Assembly: GCF_015732185.1 (NCBI RefSeq)
Contig: NZ_WIQM01000015.1
Coordinates: 124,001-188,000 of the forward strand
DNA length: 64,000 bases
Direction: 5' to 3'
Source of the DNA: Pectinatus haikarae
GTDB lineage: Bacteria > Bacillota > Negativicutes > Selenomonadales > Selenomonadaceae
The notes beneath the pieces were generated by a model, which saw only the letters and a program-made list of their open reading frames with translations, was not told where the DNA came from and ran no database searches. The position numbers were made by a program, and so were the translations under genes. Positions 62,571 to 64,000 of this stretch are shown one piece after another (position 1 is the stretch's first letter; each line of letters begins with the position of its first letter).

Positions 62571-62582
62571 GGAGAGAATATA

Positions 62583-63854
62583 TTGGTATCAATTTCATTA
62601 AAAAACAAAATCAGCACTGAATATCCTTTATCCAGTGAACTAAAAAGCCTCACTCAAAAATATGCGCAGTTTCCATATCTTATAATGTTAAAAACAGATA
62701 TCCAAAGGCGCGGCATTTATTATACTCATGAAGCTTTGAAAAAAGCCGATCCTACTGTTCATCAGTTAGCCGGTACACATATTTTCGGAACACGTGATGG
62801 TATTCTGACCCATCGGCCTGAAGCATTTATGCTGCGTGACGGCACCTCTGTTCTTACTACACCGACTCCGCTGGAGCAGAACCCTTATATAATTGATCTG
62901 AGAAATGACAAATTGACTCTTGTAGACGGACAGAACGAGCTTGAAGAAATAGAATATTGGACAAAACCCGATTTTTATGACAAAACCACAAAAAGCGGCA
63001 TACCAATGAATTTAATAGCCAGCGCCAGACCTCAGCGCATTTACATAATGCCCAACCGCTATTGTTTTTTCTGGAGCGATAAACAAAATTGTCTGTTCTG
63101 CGACATTGTTAATAACCTGCAAAAACAAAAAAAAGAACTAAGCATGCCTACACGCTTAAAGCCAGAAGATGTTGAAGAAACAATCAGTGAAGCTTTAAAA
63201 CAAAAAGGCCGTTTTACCGCAATTTGTTTGACATCCGGCTCTGATTTCAACGGTGTCAATGCTTTTGACCGTGAAACTGATTATTATATTGAAATTTTAA
63301 AAGCCGTCGGAAAAAATTTCAAAACAAAAAAATTCCCCAGTCAGTTAATTGCTACGGCTTTTAATCAGGATCAGCTTGGCAGACTTTATGAGCAGACAGG
63401 TATATTAAGCTACACTCCTGATATTGAAGTACTTAACGAGCGCTTGTTCAATTGGCTTTGTCCCGGAAAAGCTCATTGGGTGGGCTACAAAGAATGGAAA
63501 AAAAGACTTAAGGAAGCTGTTCCTATATTTGGCCGCGGTTATGTAAATACCTGCATCGTTGCTGGAATAGAACTTGCGCAGCCTTATGGATTTAAAAGCG
63601 AAGATGAAGCTTTAAAAAATGTTCTGGAAGAAGCTGAGGACCTCGCTGCAGATGGAGTCAACACTGTTTTTACCGTCTGGTCACCCCGTCCGGGCTCAAT
63701 AATAGGCAATCAAAAAAACGCTTCACTGGAATATTACATTCGATTGGCCTCGGGACTGCATGCTCTCAGGAAAAAATATAAGTTGCGTCTTGATCATGAC
63801 GATTACAGACGCTGCGGCAATCATCCTGATTCTGATCTCGCCAGGATTTTATAA
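62583..63854 (+). CDS. Radical SAM protein with a C-x8-C-x2-C motif
   Basis: The 423-residue protein reads like a radical SAM enzyme: M-P-N-R-Y-C near 156, followed by C161-x8-C170-x2-C173 (C-F-F-W-S-D-K-Q-N-C-L-F-C), unlike the usual C-x3-C-x2-C. Downstream comes a TIM-barrel-like region with I-C-L-T-S-G-S-D-F near 215, I-E-V-L-N-E near 281 and F-T-V-W-S-P-R-P-G-S near 364. The start is TTG with GGAGAG 6 nt upstream. The first 150 residues are of unknown fold. I cannot assign a reaction. It lies between an FMN-barrel gene and a SAF-domain gene. Confidence 0.8.
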   Translation: MVSISLKNKISTEYPLSSELKSLTQKYAQFPYLIMLKTDIQRRGIYYTHEALKKADPTVHQLAGTHIFGTRDGILTHRPEAFMLRDGTSVLTTPTPLEQNPYIIDLRNDKLTLVDGQNELEEIEYWTKPDFYDKTTKSGIPMNLIASARPQRIYIMPNRYCFFWSDKQNCLFCDIVNNLQKQKKELSMPTRLKPEDVEETISEALKQKGRFTAICLTSGSDFNGVNAFDRETDYYIEILKAVGKNFKTKKFPSQLIATAFNQDQLGRLYEQTGILSYTPDIEVLNERLFNWLCPGKAHWVGYKEWKKRLKEAVPIFGRGYVNTCIVAGIELAQPYGFKSEDEALKNVLEEAEDLAADGVNTVFTVWSPRPGSIIGNQKNASLEYYIRLASGLHALRKKYKLRLDHDDYRRCGNHPDSDLARIL

Positions 63855-63937
63855 ACAGCTTTTTTACAATATCCGGAAAAAATATAAATAAAACTCGCTT
63901 ATCAGGCGAATTATCAAAAATGACAGGAGATTATAAT

Positions 63938-64000
63938 ATGGCCTACCACAAATTTTTAGTTCATGAAAAAAAAGACAGTGTTGGTGTCGCAATAACCGAT
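63938..64000 (+). CDS. SAF-domain protein, UxaA/SuyA-like N-terminus (3' end beyond window)
   Basis: The final 21 codons read M-A-Y-H-K-F-L-V-H-E-K-K-D-S-V-G-V-A-I-T, the start of the SAF domain found in the small subunits of altronate/galactarate dehydratases and of (2R)-sulfolactate sulfo-lyase (F-L-V-H-x-x-x-D-x-V-G-V-A). AGGAG lies 8 nt before the ATG. The rest lies outside the window, so the exact enzyme cannot be named. It is 83 nt after the radical SAM gene and probably in the same operon. Confidence 0.7.
   Translation, partial: MAYHKFLVHEKKDSVGVAITD

Noticed and set aside
1-64000. CRISPR arrays, tRNA or rRNA genes, prophage
   Set aside because: No regularly spaced repeats, no tRNA cloverleaf-like segment and no phage structural genes were noticed by reading; a dedicated scan (tRNAscan-SE, CRISPR finder) would settle this.

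Overview
The window looks like a stretch of a low-to-mid GC, strictly anaerobic Firmicutes chromosome, most likely class Negativicutes (a Selenomonas/Pectinatus/Megamonas-type organism). Supporting signs are a T-box leader, a transcription-terminating cobalamin riboswitch, rho-independent terminators with U tails, strong AGGAGG ribosome binding sites, an NADH-linked [FeFe] hydrogenase with its maturases, and a fermentation-oriented gene set. The genus is an inference. No rRNA, tRNA, CRISPR array or prophage was seen.

Layout. 1-2.7 kb: an unrecognised two-repeat protein, pyrE, and a PepSY membrane protein under a cobalamin riboswitch. 2.65-6.16 kb: a small accessory segment bounded by two nearly identical ~310-bp promoter-riboswitch-terminator cassettes; it holds a hypothetical gene, an IS5-type transposase tail, a radical SAM gene (AmrS type) broken by a small deletion, and a LysE exporter. 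6.3-9.0 kb: secreted GlpQ and an organophosphate:phosphate antiporter. 9.3-13.0 kb: a frameshifted small membrane protein, maf and pyrF, a YeiH-type transporter and a frameshifted XRE regulator. 13.1-17.9 kb: transporters (MFS, TauE/SafE, split chromate transporter), a YbaK deacylase and a MerR regulator. 18.1-25.9 kb: two operons built around paralogous PLP-dependent sulfur-amino-acid enzymes; the second includes a polar amino-acid ABC importer and RidA. 26-27.5 kb: a carboxymuconolactone decarboxylase/MerR pair, then a decayed IS256-type element next to the 3' stub of a lost solute-binding protein gene. 27.8-34.0 kb: a galactitol-family PTS operon with a LicR/MtlR-type activator, two metal-dependent aldolase-fold enzymes and a PH-like membrane protein. 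34.1-38.1 kb: an L-tartrate dehydratase/transporter set with a divergent LysR regulator. 38.3-39.7 kb: a secreted HAD phosphatase. 39.9-46.7 kb: the complete trpEGD(CF)BA operon behind a Trp T-box. 46.8-54.2 kb: regulators, a cell-wall endopeptidase, an acetyltransferase, an MFS pump, flavoproteins and an enoyl-CoA hydratase. 54.3-60.6 kb: hydCBA-hydG-hydF. 61.1-64.0 kb: a peroxiredoxin, then a small operon of an FMN-barrel protein, an atypical radical SAM enzyme and the start of a SAF-domain (UxaA/SuyA-like) subunit cut by the window edge.

How the genes work together. Most content is metabolic: sugar, polyol and tartrate fermentation, sulfur amino-acid breakdown with RidA clearing reactive enamines, NADH re-oxidation through hydrogen, Trp synthesis under tRNA control, and phosphodiester scavenging. 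Decay is also visible: two transposase remnants, two truncated transporter stubs and three frameshifted genes, mostly at intergenic junctions. The most interesting items are the duplicated cobalamin riboswitch cassette with no gene directly behind one copy, the radical SAM enzyme with a C-x8-C-x2-C cluster motif in the last operon, the PTS/two-aldolase operon of unknown substrate, and a 31-bp direct repeat bracketing a regulator/oxidoreductase pair.
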